DNA of 57,301 nucleotides, from NCBI GenBank assembly GCA_944381165.1, contig CALWKC010000017.1:1-57301 (forward strand), in the 5' to 3' direction. The first letter of the stretch is position 1; every line of letters begins with the position of its first letter. Made by a program: the position numbers and the translations under genes. This document shows, one piece after another, positions 16,006 through 25,414 of the stretch. The notes below the pieces were generated by a model. The model was not told the DNA's origin. It saw only the letters and a list, made by a program, of their open reading frames with translations, and ran no database searches. This stretch comes from an uncultured Lachnospira sp. (GTDB lineage Bacteria; Bacillota; Clostridia; Lachnospirales; Lachnospiraceae).

Positions 16006-17346
16006 ATGAAACAGAACAATATTTTAAATAAAATATATCGCGCTGCTTCGGTTTGTATCCTGACGGTATTTATAAGCACAATACTTATCGGTTGCTCGCA
16101 GAGCAGCAGAAAAAGTACAATAATACCGGGCAGCTCAATACTTCCGGCACCGAGCAAGTCAATAACCGAAGCTCCGACAACGGTTGATTCGGATGAGATT
16201 GTTATAGAGGGAGTGCTCTCCTCACTTGATACGGCTTCAAAAAAAATGAGATTTGTGGAAATATCAACGGGAATAGAGTATGAGGTACCGTATACGGGTG
16301 GTACTGATATTCAGACAAAGTACGGAACGGTTATGGCGGCTTCAAACATGGAGCCGGGTGAAATATATGAGGTTAAATGCAGCGAAAACGGCACTGCCAT
16401 ATCAATTTACGGTGCCAGTGATGCCTGGGAGAGAACAGGCATAGAGGGGCTTGTATTTGACGAGAGCACAAGGAAGATAACGGTGGGCGCTGCAAATCTT
16501 GTGTACGACAGCAATGCGCTGATTTTGTCGGACGGCGAAAAGATTTCGATTGCGCAGATAGTAAAGCAGGACGTGGTGACGCTTCGCGGTATAGACAACA
16601 AAGTGTATTCTATCACTGTTGACGCCGGACACGGCTACATTAAATTCAGCGGTGTTGACGCGTTTGAGGGCGGATATGCCAGCATAGGAAGAAGCCAGCT
16701 TATCGGCGTTACAGGTGATATGCTGGTAACTGCGCGGGAGGGAACTTACACCGTAGAGCTTCAGGCTTCAGGACTTACAGGCTCTAAGACGGTGACTGTC
16801 GAAAAGGGACAGGAGACATCGGTTGATTTCAGCGAGTATACGCTTCCCGCAACTAAACAGGGTACGCTTAATTTTAAGATTACCCCGCAGAATGCGATTA
16901 TGACTATTGACGGCGAGGAGGTTGACTATTCGTCGCCTGTGCAGCTTAGCTACGGACGACATACGCTTACGCTCAAGGCTAATTATTATGAGGAATATAC
17001 AGAGACGTTTGTAGTCAATTCGGCGTATTTTACAAAGGTAATTGATATGACCTCAAAGTCCTCCTCGACAAACAGCACTACCGCGTCAGACCTGACCAGC
17101 GGATATAAGGTGAACGTGACCGCTCCGGAGGGAGCCGCCTTGTATGTGGACAGTGTCTATGTCGGGATAGTTCCGTGCTCATTTGAGAAAAAAGCGGGAA
17201 ATAAGACTATAACTCTTACAGAAAATGGATATAATACCATTAGCTATACAATATCAATCGCAAACAGTTCAGGGGATTTAAACTACGCTTTCCCTGATAT
17301 GGTCAAAACAGATGAGTCTGTAACCGAGGAGGAAACGACGAAATGA
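16006..17346 (+). CDS. PEGA-domain lipoprotein
   Basis: This 446-residue protein has a lipoprotein signal ending LIGC, with the cysteine at residue 30. A Ser/Thr/Pro linker follows, then beta-rich domains. Two PEGA-like repeats are visible near residues 288-345 (LNFKITPQNAIMTIDGEEV) and 368-425 (YKVNVTAPEGAALYVDSVYV). PEGA domains are small surface beta sandwiches that often bind wall polymers. GGAGTACAT precedes the ATG. The gene overlaps the aminotransferase start in an ATGA arrangement, so it is the first visible gene of the glycan operon and may help present or sense the glycan at the membrane. Its exact role is unknown. Confidence 0.75.
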   Translation: MKQNNILNKIYRAASVCILTVFISTILIGCSQSSRKSTIIPGSSILPAPSKSITEAPTTVDSDEIVIEGVLSSLDTASKKMRFVEISTGIEYEVPYTGGTDIQTKYGTVMAASNMEPGEIYEVKCSENGTAISIYGASDAWERTGIEGLVFDESTRKITVGAANLVYDSNALILSDGEKISIAQIVKQDVVTLRGIDNKVYSITVDAGHGYIKFSGVDAFEGGYASIGRSQLIGVTGDMLVTAREGTYTVELQASGLTGSKTVTVEKGQETSVDFSEYTLPATKQGTLNFKITPQNAIMTIDGEEVDYSSPVQLSYGRHTLTLKANYYEEYTETFVVNSAYFTKVIDMTSKSSSTNSTTASDLTSGYKVNVTAPEGAALYVDSVYVGIVPCSFEKKAGNKTITLTENGYNTISYTISIANSSGDLNYAFPDMVKTDESVTEEETTK

Positions 17347-18554
17347 CAGATAAGATGAGTGTACTGTTTTCACCGCCGGATATAACGGAGGCTGAAATAG
17401 AGGCAGTTGCAGAAGTCCTGCGTTCAGGCTGGATAACTACGGGGCCGAAGACAAAGGAGTTAGAGAAAAAAATGGCAGAGTTTACACATGCTTCGGGAGG
17501 CGTGTGCTTAAATTCGGCGACTGCCTGTATGGAGATGGCTCTGCGTCTTTTTGGGATTGGGCCGGGGGACGAGGTCATTGTTCCTGCGTATACCTATACA
17601 GCAAGCGCGAGCGTGGTCTGCCATGTGGGAGCAAAGCTGCGTCTGGCGGATGTGCGCAAGGGGACGTTTCATCTTGACTATGATGCTCTGGAGAGCATGA
17701 TAAATGAAAATACAAAGGCTATAATTCCTGTTGATATAGGCGGCGTAATGGTCGATTATGACCGCATACGCGCTGTTGTTGATGCAAAAAAAAGCTTGTT
17801 TAAACCTGCCTGCGCTATGCAGGAGGCACTCGGGCATATTCTTATTTTAGCCGATTCCGCGCATGGCTACGGTGCGTCTAGGGGAGGCAGAATGAGCGGA
17901 GAGTGTGCTGATTTTACAAGCTTTTCTTTTCATGCCGTGAAAAATTTTACAACTGCCGAGGGCGGCGGTCTCGTATGGCGCGAGCTTCCGGGAGTTGACA
18001 GCGGGGAAATATACAGAAAACTCATGCTGCTTACGCTTCACGGACAGTCAAAGGACGCGCTTGCCAAGACAAAGCTGGGAGCGTGGGAGTACGATATAGT
18101 CGGACCTTATTTTAAGTGCAACATGACCGATATTATGGCGGCAATCGGTCTCGTACAGCAGAGGCGCTACAGAGGTCTGCTTGACAGAAGAAGAGAGCTC
18201 ATTGAGAGATATGAGGAGCGTCTTAAAGCTGATGATATTATGATGCTTAAGCATTTTGACGGCGATATTATTTCAAGCGGGCATCTCATGCTGGTCAGAG
18301 TTCTCGGGTTTGACGAGGATAGGAGAAACAGGCTGATTACAGCTATGGCAGAGGCGGGAATTGCAGCTAATGTGCACTATAAACCGCTGCCGATGCACAC
18401 GGCATATAAAAATCTCGGATTTAATATAGAAGATTTTCCTAATTCGTATGAAATGTATAAAAATGAAATTACGCTTCCTCTGCATACGCTTCTGACGGAC
18501 GAGCAGACAGAGTATGTGATTGATAATTTCAACAGGCTTAAGAAAGAGGTATAA
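17343..18554 (+). CDS. DegT/DnrJ/EryC1-family sugar aminotransferase
   Basis: This 403-residue PLP enzyme transfers an amino group to a nucleotide-linked keto-sugar. It has the family start (LFSPPDITEAEIEAV, GWITTGP), the substrate loop PAYTYTASASV, the Asp-containing ILADSAHGYGA and the PLP-lysine block SFHAVKNFTTAEGGG. Together with the dehydratase at 20400 and the transferase at 18608 it fits the PglE step: UDP-4-keto-6-deoxy-GlcNAc to the 4-amino sugar. The ATG overlaps the preceding stop, indicating translational coupling. The pathway assignment is inferred from context. Confidence 0.88.
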   Translation: MTDKMSVLFSPPDITEAEIEAVAEVLRSGWITTGPKTKELEKKMAEFTHASGGVCLNSATACMEMALRLFGIGPGDEVIVPAYTYTASASVVCHVGAKLRLADVRKGTFHLDYDALESMINENTKAIIPVDIGGVMVDYDRIRAVVDAKKSLFKPACAMQEALGHILILADSAHGYGASRGGRMSGECADFTSFSFHAVKNFTTAEGGGLVWRELPGVDSGEIYRKLMLLTLHGQSKDALAKTKLGAWEYDIVGPYFKCNMTDIMAAIGLVQQRRYRGLLDRRRELIERYEERLKADDIMMLKHFDGDIISSGHLMLVRVLGFDEDRRNRLITAMAEAGIAANVHYKPLPMHTAYKNLGFNIEDFPNSYEMYKNEITLPLHTLLTDEQTEYVIDNFNRLKKEV

Positions 18555-18607
18555 CAGCGCCGGTTTACCGGATTTATGGGCAGATTACAGCCCGGAAAGG
18601 CAGTAAA

Positions 18608-19297
18608 ATGGAGTTAAGACAGTGGAAAGACCTCCCTGACAAAATGAGAACCAGAGAGGTGCGCAAATACTATAATATTCTTGTAAGAAGAAGCCGCTGG
18701 TTTAAGATAAAGCGAATGTTTGATGTTATAGTTTCAGGTATTATGCTGGTGTTTCTTGCTGTTCCGATGCTGGTTATTGCCGTGATGATTAAGCTAGATT
18801 CAAAGGGGCCTGTTTTCTTCAGGCAGGAGAGGGTAACACAGTACGGAAAGATATTCAGAATATATAAGTTCAGAACTATGGTTGAGAATGCCTCAAAGCT
18901 GGGAAGCCAGGTGACAGTTGACGGAGACGCACGAATAACAAGGGTGGGAAGGTTTTTGAGGAAGTTCCGCCTTGACGAGTTCCCGCAGCTTTTTAATATT
19001 CTTGCGGGCGATATGACGCTTGTTGGGACAAGGCCTGAGGTTATTAAATACGTGAAGCACTATACGCCTGAAATGTATGCGACCCTGCTGCTTCCGGCAG
19101 GGCTTACTTCAAGGACAAGTATTGCGTATAAGGATGAGGACAAGCTTTTAAAGGACGCCGCAAATGCGGATGAGATATACTTAAAAGATGTACTTCCCGT
19201 GAAGATGAAATATAACCTTGAAAGTTTAAGAAAGTTCGGATTTTCTGATGACTGCAGCGTTCTTTGGAATACATTTTATTCAGTGATTAAAAAATAG
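18608..19297 (+). CDS. Initiating sugar-phosphate transferase (PglC/WbaP-like)
   Basis: This 229-residue polyisoprenyl-phosphate hexose-1-phosphate transferase puts the first sugar phosphate on undecaprenyl phosphate at the inner membrane face. One N-terminal hydrophobic hairpin (about residues 38-62) precedes the catalytic core: FFRQERVTQYGKIFRIYKFRTM, then LRKFRLDEFPQLFNILAGDM and VGTRPE. It is the short PglC type, without the extra helices of WbaP. Next to a PglF-like dehydratase and a PglE-like aminotransferase, the likely donor is a UDP-amino-dideoxy sugar. GGAAAGG lies before the ATG. Confidence 0.9.
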   Translation: MELRQWKDLPDKMRTREVRKYYNILVRRSRWFKIKRMFDVIVSGIMLVFLAVPMLVIAVMIKLDSKGPVFFRQERVTQYGKIFRIYKFRTMVENASKLGSQVTVDGDARITRVGRFLRKFRLDEFPQLFNILAGDMTLVGTRPEVIKYVKHYTPEMYATLLLPAGLTSRTSIAYKDEDKLLKDAANADEIYLKDVLPVKMKYNLESLRKFGFSDDCSVLWNTFYSVIKK

Positions 19298-19315
19298 TTT
19301 GTTTACGGAGGCTCT

Positions 19316-20422
19316 ATGTTTATCTCAATCTGCGTGATTGCTTATAACGAGGAAGAAACAATTAACGGCATTCTTGGGGATATTGCCGCTCAGGATTATC
19401 CGCATAAAGATATGGAGGTTATTCTGGTTGACGGCGCCTCGACGGACAGGACTAAAGAGCTTATGGAACAGTTTGCGGAGGAGCATGTCGGTGAGTTCAG
19501 GCGCGTTGCCCTGCTTGACAATCCGAAGAGAACGCTACCGTCGGGCTGGAATGTGGCTCTCAGGGCTTATGAGGGTGAGGCTGTACTGAAGGTCGATGCT
19601 CATGCCAAGATACCTGAAGATTTTGTGAGCAAGAATGTAGCCGAGCTTGAGAAGGGAGAGTACATTGTGGGCGGGAGGCGTCCGAATATCATAGTGAATG
19701 ACACTCCCTTTAATCAGACCCTGCTTCTTGCGGAGAGCTCGATGTTCGGCTCAAGCATTGCGCCTTACCGGAATAATCCCGGAAAGAAGTATGTCAATTC
19801 GCTTTTTCATGCGGCATACAGGCGTGAGGTGTTTGACAAGGTCGGCTTTTTCAATGAGGATTTGGTGCGCACCGAGGATAACGAGATACATTACCGAATG
19901 AGAAAGGCGGGCTTTAAGCTGGCGTTCTGCCCTGAAATTGAATCGTGGCAGCACACAAGGGGAAGCCTTATAAAAATGCTTAAGCAAAAGTATGCCAACG
20001 GCTTCTGGATTGGGCTGACAACGGGAGTATGTCCGAAATGTCTCTCAATTTATCATTTTGTGCCGTTTGCGTTTGTCGCTGCTATTATTTTGTCTGCAGC
20101 GGGACTTACAGTGTTCGGAGGCCTTAAGAAATGTGTGTCAGCCGCCGGTATGGCGTGTGCTAAGGTGTTCGGCGCTCTTAAAACACTGGTGTCGGCGCTT
20201 ACAAAGCTTATGTGGTCGCTTTATGCTGTACTTGCTTTGGTTATGTCTGCTGTATCGGTTATAAAGGCGGGCAAGAAGCGCAATGTTACATGCGCAGCAC
20301 TTCCGTTTCTTTTTTTATTGTTGCATTTGAGTTACGGAATTGGTACATTAGTAGGGTTAATTAAAATGCCTCGCTGGGTGAAAGGAATTAGAGAAAGAAA
20401 TGGAAGAGACAAGGAAAGATAA
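19316..20422 (+). CDS. GT2 glycosyltransferase, ExoA-like, with membrane tail
   Basis: This 368-residue protein has an N-terminal GT-A domain (residues 1-230): SICVIAYNEEETI, the LVDGASTDRT strand, a KVDAHAKI segment at the DxD position and TEDNEIHYRMR. Two or three C-terminal hydrophobic helices follow (about 245-345). The order matches ExoA-type succinoglycan glycosyltransferases. It adds a sugar to the lipid-linked glycan at the inner face of the membrane. Donor and linkage are unknown. The last 23 bases overlap the next gene. GGAGG lies before the ATG. Confidence 0.87.
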   Translation: MFISICVIAYNEEETINGILGDIAAQDYPHKDMEVILVDGASTDRTKELMEQFAEEHVGEFRRVALLDNPKRTLPSGWNVALRAYEGEAVLKVDAHAKIPEDFVSKNVAELEKGEYIVGGRRPNIIVNDTPFNQTLLLAESSMFGSSIAPYRNNPGKKYVNSLFHAAYRREVFDKVGFFNEDLVRTEDNEIHYRMRKAGFKLAFCPEIESWQHTRGSLIKMLKQKYANGFWIGLTTGVCPKCLSIYHFVPFAFVAAIILSAAGLTVFGGLKKCVSAAGMACAKVFGALKTLVSALTKLMWSLYAVLALVMSAVSVIKAGKKRNVTCAALPFLFLLLHLSYGIGTLVGLIKMPRWVKGIRERNGRDKER

Positions 20423-22265
20423 ATTACAGCTTCTTGTTAGAAGAATCTTTTTGATTATAACGGATATTATCCTTATAAACGGAGCGGTTTTTCTGTCGCT
20501 TGTTATGAGGTTTGATATAAGCATCGCGAGCATACCGCAGGAATATATAGATAAATATATTTTAAATGTGATTCCGTTTACTCTGATTACGCTTGTTATA
20601 TTCTGGTGTTTCAGAATGTACCACAGTCTCTGGCAGTATGCCAGCATTGCCGAGCTTTATAAGATAGTTGAGGCATGTATCGTGACGGAGCTTGCCCATC
20701 TGTGCTTTACGGCGTTCATGGGGTGGATGCTTCCGAGGTCGTGTTACTTTACGTCGGGAGTGTTCCTGATTATAGCAATGAGCGCAAGCCGCTTTATGTA
20801 CAGGATGATACGACAGGTTATAAATGAATACAGACATACCTCCGAACAGGTCAAAATTATGATTATAGGAGCGGGCGAGGCGACCAGCGTTCTGATGCGT
20901 GAAATCTCCAACTCAAGGTATCTTGACAACTCTAAGGTTGTATGTATCATTGACGATGACAAGAGCAAGGTCGGAAAGTATATCAGGGGAGTAAAGATTG
21001 TCGGCACGAGAGAGCAGATTAAGGCATATGCGCGCTACTATGATATTGACGAGATTATATTTGCAATTCCTTCGGCGTCAACAGACGAGAAGAGGGCGAT
21101 TTTAAATATATGCAAGGAAACCTCCTGCAACCTTAAGATCCTGCCGGGCGTTTACCAGATGGTTGACGGCGAAATTAACATCAATGACATCAGAAACGTA
21201 GACGTGCTCGATTTGCTTGGAAGAGACCCTGTAAAGGTAGATATAGAATCTATTATGGGATATGTTTCCGGAAAAACTGTTATGGTTACGGGCGGAGGCG
21301 GATCGATTGGCTCGGAGCTTTGCAGGCAGCTTGTGAGCCATAAGCCGAAGTGTCTGATTATATTCGATATATATGAAAACAATGCCTATGACATTCAGCA
21401 GGAGCTTAAAATGAAATATCCTGAGGCGAATGTTGTCACGCTCATAGGTTCAGTCAGAAATATATCGCGCCTTGAGTCCGTGTTTGCGCAGTACAGACCG
21501 GATATTGTATATCACGCTGCGGCGCACAAGCATGTTCCGCTTATGGAGGTAAGCCCGAATGAGGCTGTAAAAAATAATGTGGTAGGAACATGGAATGTCG
21601 CGAAAATGGCGGATAAATATAATGTCAGCAAGTTTGTTATGATTTCCACTGACAAGGCGGTTAATCCGACGAATGTCATGGGGGCGACGAAGAGAATATG
21701 CGAGATGATTATTCAGGCATATAATGAGCGCTCTGAGACGGATTTTGTGGCGGTAAGATTCGGCAATGTTCTCGGCAGCAACGGCTCCGTAATTCCGCTC
21801 TTCAAAAAACAGATTGCGTCAGGAGGGCCTGTTACGGTTACTCATCCTGACATTATACGATATTTCATGACAATACCGGAGGCAGTTTCACTTGTTCTTC
21901 AGGCGGGAGCATATGCGAAGGGCGGCGAGATTTTTATTCTCGATATGGGAGAGCCGGTAAAAATAGACGATTTGGCAAAAAATCTTATCAGGCTGTCGGG
22001 ATATACGCTCGGAGTTGATATGGAGATTGAGTATACCGGGTTAAGACCGGGCGAGAAGCTCTATGAGGAGCTGCTTATGAATGAGGAGGGGCTTCAGGAT
22101 ACAGAGAATAAGCTTATTCATATCGGCAAGCCGATTGAATTTGACAAGGAAAAATTCTTTGATAATCTGGAGCTTCTTAAAGAAGCCGCATACTCCGAGA
22201 CAGGCGATATACGCAGTATAATAAAAGAAGTTACCCCGACATACAGACCAAAGGAGTGCTGCTAG
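20400..22265 (+). CDS. Membrane-bound nucleotide-sugar 4,6-dehydratase (PglF/CapD type)
   Basis: This 621-residue protein has four or five N-terminal helices (about 15-130), a first Rossmann-like domain (MIIGAGEAT) and a C-terminal SDR domain with TGGGGSIGSE and AAAHKHVPLME. In the catalytic stretch STDKAVNPTNVMGATK the usual SDR tyrosine is methionine, as is characteristic of PglF-type UDP-GlcNAc 4,6-dehydratases. It probably makes UDP-4-keto-6-deoxy-GlcNAc for the aminotransferase at 17343. The start overlaps the preceding gene by 23 bases and the ribosome-binding site is weak, so translation may depend on coupling. The length is normal for the family. Confidence 0.92.
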   Translation: MEETRKDKLQLLVRRIFLIITDIILINGAVFLSLVMRFDISIASIPQEYIDKYILNVIPFTLITLVIFWCFRMYHSLWQYASIAELYKIVEACIVTELAHLCFTAFMGWMLPRSCYFTSGVFLIIAMSASRFMYRMIRQVINEYRHTSEQVKIMIIGAGEATSVLMREISNSRYLDNSKVVCIIDDDKSKVGKYIRGVKIVGTREQIKAYARYYDIDEIIFAIPSASTDEKRAILNICKETSCNLKILPGVYQMVDGEININDIRNVDVLDLLGRDPVKVDIESIMGYVSGKTVMVTGGGGSIGSELCRQLVSHKPKCLIIFDIYENNAYDIQQELKMKYPEANVVTLIGSVRNISRLESVFAQYRPDIVYHAAAHKHVPLMEVSPNEAVKNNVVGTWNVAKMADKYNVSKFVMISTDKAVNPTNVMGATKRICEMIIQAYNERSETDFVAVRFGNVLGSNGSVIPLFKKQIASGGPVTVTHPDIIRYFMTIPEAVSLVLQAGAYAKGGEIFILDMGEPVKIDDLAKNLIRLSGYTLGVDMEIEYTGLRPGEKLYEELLMNEEGLQDTENKLIHIGKPIEFDKEKFFDNLELLKEAAYSETGDIRSIIKEVTPTYRPKECC

Positions 22266-22325
22266 ACAGACTTAAGACAGCTTACTCCCGGCGGTTGCCG
22301 GGAATACAGCTCAATGGGTGATTAT

Positions 22326-23537
22326 ATGGTAAGAGTATTGCAGATTATAGAGGACATGGGACTAAACAGCGGCGTGAGTTCTATGCTTTTAAATTATTAC
22401 AGATATATGGACCATGAGAAAGTCAATTTTGATTTTATGACATTTAAGCCTGTCCCTGAAAATGTCAGGGAATTCTGCGCGGCAAATCAATCCAGGATAT
22501 ACGAGGTTGGCGCTCTCACGGGAAAGCGGGTTATTGACGGCTCGCTTAAAAGAAAGGTTGAGGCTGTTTTGTCGGCACACGCGGCTGAGTATGATATAAT
22601 ACACGGTCATGAGCCAAACGCGGCATTTATTTATATGAAGCTCGCGAAAAAATATGGCATAAAATGCAGGATTATTCACAGCCACAATGCCAGAGGAGCA
22701 GACGGAGCAGTTAAAAAGCTAAGAAATTATCTGCTCAATAATTACGGGCTTAAGTTTTCAAACGTAAGGTGCGCATGCGGACAAAAAGCGGCTTTATATC
22801 TGTATCACACGCTTGACGGCGTAAAAATAATTAATAATGCAGTAGATACGAGCCGGTTTATGTTTGATGAAAATATAAGAGAACAGATGCGCACAGAGCT
22901 TGGCTTGCAAAACGCTTTTGTTGTAGGACATGTTGGGCGTTTTGCTCCGCAGAAAAATCATGAATATCTGCTGGAGGTCTTTAAAAAGGTATATGAAAAA
23001 AATAACAGCAGCGTGCTGCTTTTAATCGGAGGCGGAGAGCTGTTTGAGGATATAAAGGCGCAGACGGCAAAAATGGCGCTTGAAAGCTGTGTAAGGTTTA
23101 TCGGAATAACCGATGACACAGCTGCGTATATGCAGGCTATGGATGTGTTTGTGCTTCCGTCCCGCTACGAGGGACTTCCCGTGGTTTGCGTGGAGGCACA
23201 GGCGGCAGGTCTTGAGTGCGTCCTCTCATCAGAAATTACGCGCGAGGTTAATCTGACGGGAAGAGTTAAATTTTTAAGTATAGACAGCAAAAATACGGGG
23301 GCGTGGGCGGATACAATTCTGAGATACGCCGGAGGTACGGAGGTTTCGGCGCCGGGTGCAATCGCCGGAAAGTTCTCAGAATGCGGTAAAGAGTCTTATG
23401 CAAAGAAGCGTAAGGCGGACGCATCCTTAGTTGCTGGCGCGGGATATGAGATTTCAAGAGAGGGAGTCAGGCTCCAGAATTATTATATAAGGCTTGCGAA
23501 AAGAGCGCGCAGGCATGGGGACAGATATGGCAGATAA
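22326..23537 (+). CDS. GT4-type glycosyltransferase (EpsF-like)
   Basis: This 403-residue GT-B fold enzyme has an N-terminal half with RVLQIIEDMGLNSGVSSMLL and RIIHSHNARG and a donor-binding half with VGHVGRFAPQKNHEYLLEVF, LLLIGGGEL and the E-x7-E-like segment PSRYEGLPVVCVEAQ. This fits the capsular EpsF/EpsD group, acting at the inner face of the membrane. The ATG at 22326 gives the family's usual start. The ATG at 22314 overlaps the GGGTGA region. A CCCGG/CCGGG hairpin lies in the 60-base gap before it. The last 65 residues are basic and poorly conserved. Donor unknown. Confidence 0.87.
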   Translation: MVRVLQIIEDMGLNSGVSSMLLNYYRYMDHEKVNFDFMTFKPVPENVREFCAANQSRIYEVGALTGKRVIDGSLKRKVEAVLSAHAAEYDIIHGHEPNAAFIYMKLAKKYGIKCRIIHSHNARGADGAVKKLRNYLLNNYGLKFSNVRCACGQKAALYLYHTLDGVKIINNAVDTSRFMFDENIREQMRTELGLQNAFVVGHVGRFAPQKNHEYLLEVFKKVYEKNNSSVLLLIGGGELFEDIKAQTAKMALESCVRFIGITDDTAAYMQAMDVFVLPSRYEGLPVVCVEAQAAGLECVLSSEITREVNLTGRVKFLSIDSKNTGAWADTILRYAGGTEVSAPGAIAGKFSECGKESYAKKRKADASLVAGAGYEISREGVRLQNYYIRLAKRARRHGDRYGR

Positions 23538-24510
23538 AAAGGTAGTTATATTGATGGCTGTCTATAACGGTCAGGAATATCTTAAAGAACAGCTTGACAG
23601 TATTATAAATCAGACTTTTACATCGTGGGAGCTGCTTATTAGAGATGACTGTTCCGGTGATAAAACGCCGGAGATAATTGAAGGATATGCAAGGCTGGAC
23701 AGCCGCATCAAAATACTTGATAATAAGGGGAAGAATCTGGGCGCGGCAGGAAATTTCTTTGAACTTCTGAAAAACGCGCCTGACGCTGATTATTACGCTT
23801 TTTCGGACCAGGACGATTACTGGTATCCGGGTAAGGTTGAGAGGGCGGTAAAGAAGCTTGAAGCGCTGTGCGGAGCCGGTGATAAATTAAATGAAGAGCC
23901 AAAAATCAGTAACACAAATAACGCCGCAACAGGAGGAGGCTGTGATTTTCCGGCTGCATACTGCGGCGCTAAGGAAATTACAGATGGGGAGCTGAATGTG
24001 AAGAGCGTCAGCGCGTTTAAGGCTCCAAGGCTTACTTGGGAGAACGCTCTCGTGGAAAATCTGTGCACGGGCTGTACATGCATGATCAACAGAAAATTAA
24101 AAGATATGCTGGTAAAAGATATTCCGGAGTACACGGTTATGCATGACTGGTGGATTTATATGATTGCAGTTTCTCTGGGAAAGGTGTATTATGACGAGAA
24201 ACCGTATATAAAGTACAGGCAGCACTCAGATAATGCATATGGTGATATTCAGGGCACAATCAGTCTGTGGAAGTACAGGTTTTCTCAGCTTTTTGCGGCT
24301 CGAGGAAGTACCTATCGTCAGATAGAGTGTTTTCTTGAGATATACGGGAAGTATCTTACGCCTGAAATGAAAAATACCGCCGTGCTTCTGGTGAAATCGA
24401 AACACAGTCTTAAAGCGCGTCTGTGTATTTTGAAAAATGGGATTGTATTCCGGCAGACGGCAGGGGACAACCGAGTTGCAAGATTTCTTGTGCTGACAGG
24501 AAAACTCTGA
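23527..24510 (+). CDS. GT2 glycosyltransferase, rhamnosyltransferase-like
   Basis: This 327-residue protein has a GT-A domain with VVILMAVYNGQEYLKEQLDS, LLIRDDCSGDKT, AFSDQDDYW (the DxD-type metal site) and TVMHDWWIYMIAVSLG, a pattern typical of the alpha-rhamnosyltransferase-like (WbbL/RgpB) subgroup. It carries an extra segment of about 40 residues rich in Asn, Ala and Gly between the DxD and acceptor parts (about 118-165). The ATG at 23527 follows GGGGACA and overlaps the preceding stop by 11 bases. With an rfb set in the locus, dTDP-rhamnose is the likely donor, by inference. Confidence 0.85.
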   Translation: MADKKVVILMAVYNGQEYLKEQLDSIINQTFTSWELLIRDDCSGDKTPEIIEGYARLDSRIKILDNKGKNLGAAGNFFELLKNAPDADYYAFSDQDDYWYPGKVERAVKKLEALCGAGDKLNEEPKISNTNNAATGGGCDFPAAYCGAKEITDGELNVKSVSAFKAPRLTWENALVENLCTGCTCMINRKLKDMLVKDIPEYTVMHDWWIYMIAVSLGKVYYDEKPYIKYRQHSDNAYGDIQGTISLWKYRFSQLFAARGSTYRQIECFLEIYGKYLTPEMKNTAVLLVKSKHSLKARLCILKNGIVFRQTAGDNRVARFLVLTGKL

Positions 24511-24586
24511 TAAAATTATACAGTGGATTTGTGAAAATGATAATGTCAGATTTGCTGTGTGCATCAGCAGAATGGAGATTTTAAAA

Positions 24587-25384
24587 GTGAAGAGTTTAAA
24601 AGCGATTTTAAAGGACAGAAAGATGATAATGAGACTCGCAAAGAACGACTTTAAGACTAAATTTGCGGGCTCATACTTTGGCGTGATATGGGCGTTTGCT
24701 CAGCCGATAGTAATAGTTTCTATTTACTGGATAGTTTTTGAGAAGGGCTTCAGGTCAAGACCGCTTCCGGAACTGCCGGATTTTCCGTATCTTTTGTGGC
24801 TGATTGCCGGAATGTGTCCGTGGTTTTTCTTAAATGATGCCATGAATACAAGTACAAACTGTCTCATTGAATACGGTTATATCGTAAAAAAGATGAAATT
24901 TAATATAGATATTATCCCCCTTATAAAGATAATATCGGCAGCGTTTGTGCATTGTTTCTTTATTGCATTAGTGCTGATTGTCTATATAATTTATGGAAAA
25001 GTACCTACCGTGTACGCTTTTCAGATGCTTTACTATTCTTTTGGCGTTTTTTGTTTTTCGGTAGCTTTGGTATATCTTACGAGCGCCATAAATGTGTTTT
25101 TCAGGGATATGGCTCAGATTGTTGGAATTGTGATGCAGTATGCCATGTGGGTTATTCCTATTATGATTTCAGAGTCTCAGTATCCTGCTTTTATGCAGCC
25201 GATTTTAAAAATTAATCCGATGTACTATATTGTAGAAGGGTATAGAGATTCTCTCATACGTCAGGTTGGCTTCTGGGAACATCCTCTTCAGACAGTATAT
25301 TTCTGGGGTGTTGTCGTTATACTTTTTATTTTGGGTAGAGCAGTATTTAATAAAATGAAGCCGCATTTTGCGGATGTGATGTAA
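24587..25384 (+). CDS. wzm: Polysaccharide ABC-exporter permease (Wzm/TagG type)
   Basis: This protein of about 265 residues has six membrane helices in the ABC-2 Wzm/TagG/RfbA pattern: LAKNDFKTKFAGSYFGVIWAF at the N-terminal amphipathic part, then VSIYWIVFEKGFRS and a late ILKINPMYYIVEGYRD loop. It pairs with the ATPase at 25415 to flip lipid-linked glycan outward. GTG at 24587 is chosen because AATGGAGAT lies just before it. The in-frame ATG at 24572 is part of that ribosome-binding motif and 24557 lacks one. If 24572 is used, five residues are added. Confidence 0.92.
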   Translation: MKSLKAILKDRKMIMRLAKNDFKTKFAGSYFGVIWAFAQPIVIVSIYWIVFEKGFRSRPLPELPDFPYLLWLIAGMCPWFFLNDAMNTSTNCLIEYGYIVKKMKFNIDIIPLIKIISAAFVHCFFIALVLIVYIIYGKVPTVYAFQMLYYSFGVFCFSVALVYLTSAINVFFRDMAQIVGIVMQYAMWVIPIMISESQYPAFMQPILKINPMYYIVEGYRDSLIRQVGFWEHPLQTVYFWGVVVILFILGRAVFNKMKPHFADVM

Positions 25385-25414
25385 GCAGACTTTGCATACG
25401 AAATGGAGATAATC

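Noticed and set aside
24557-24587. ATG at 24557 or 24572 as the permease start
   Set aside because: 24557 has no ribosome-binding site and 24572 lies inside AATGGAGAT, the likely ribosome-binding site of GTG 24587. The choice remains uncertain by 5-10 residues.
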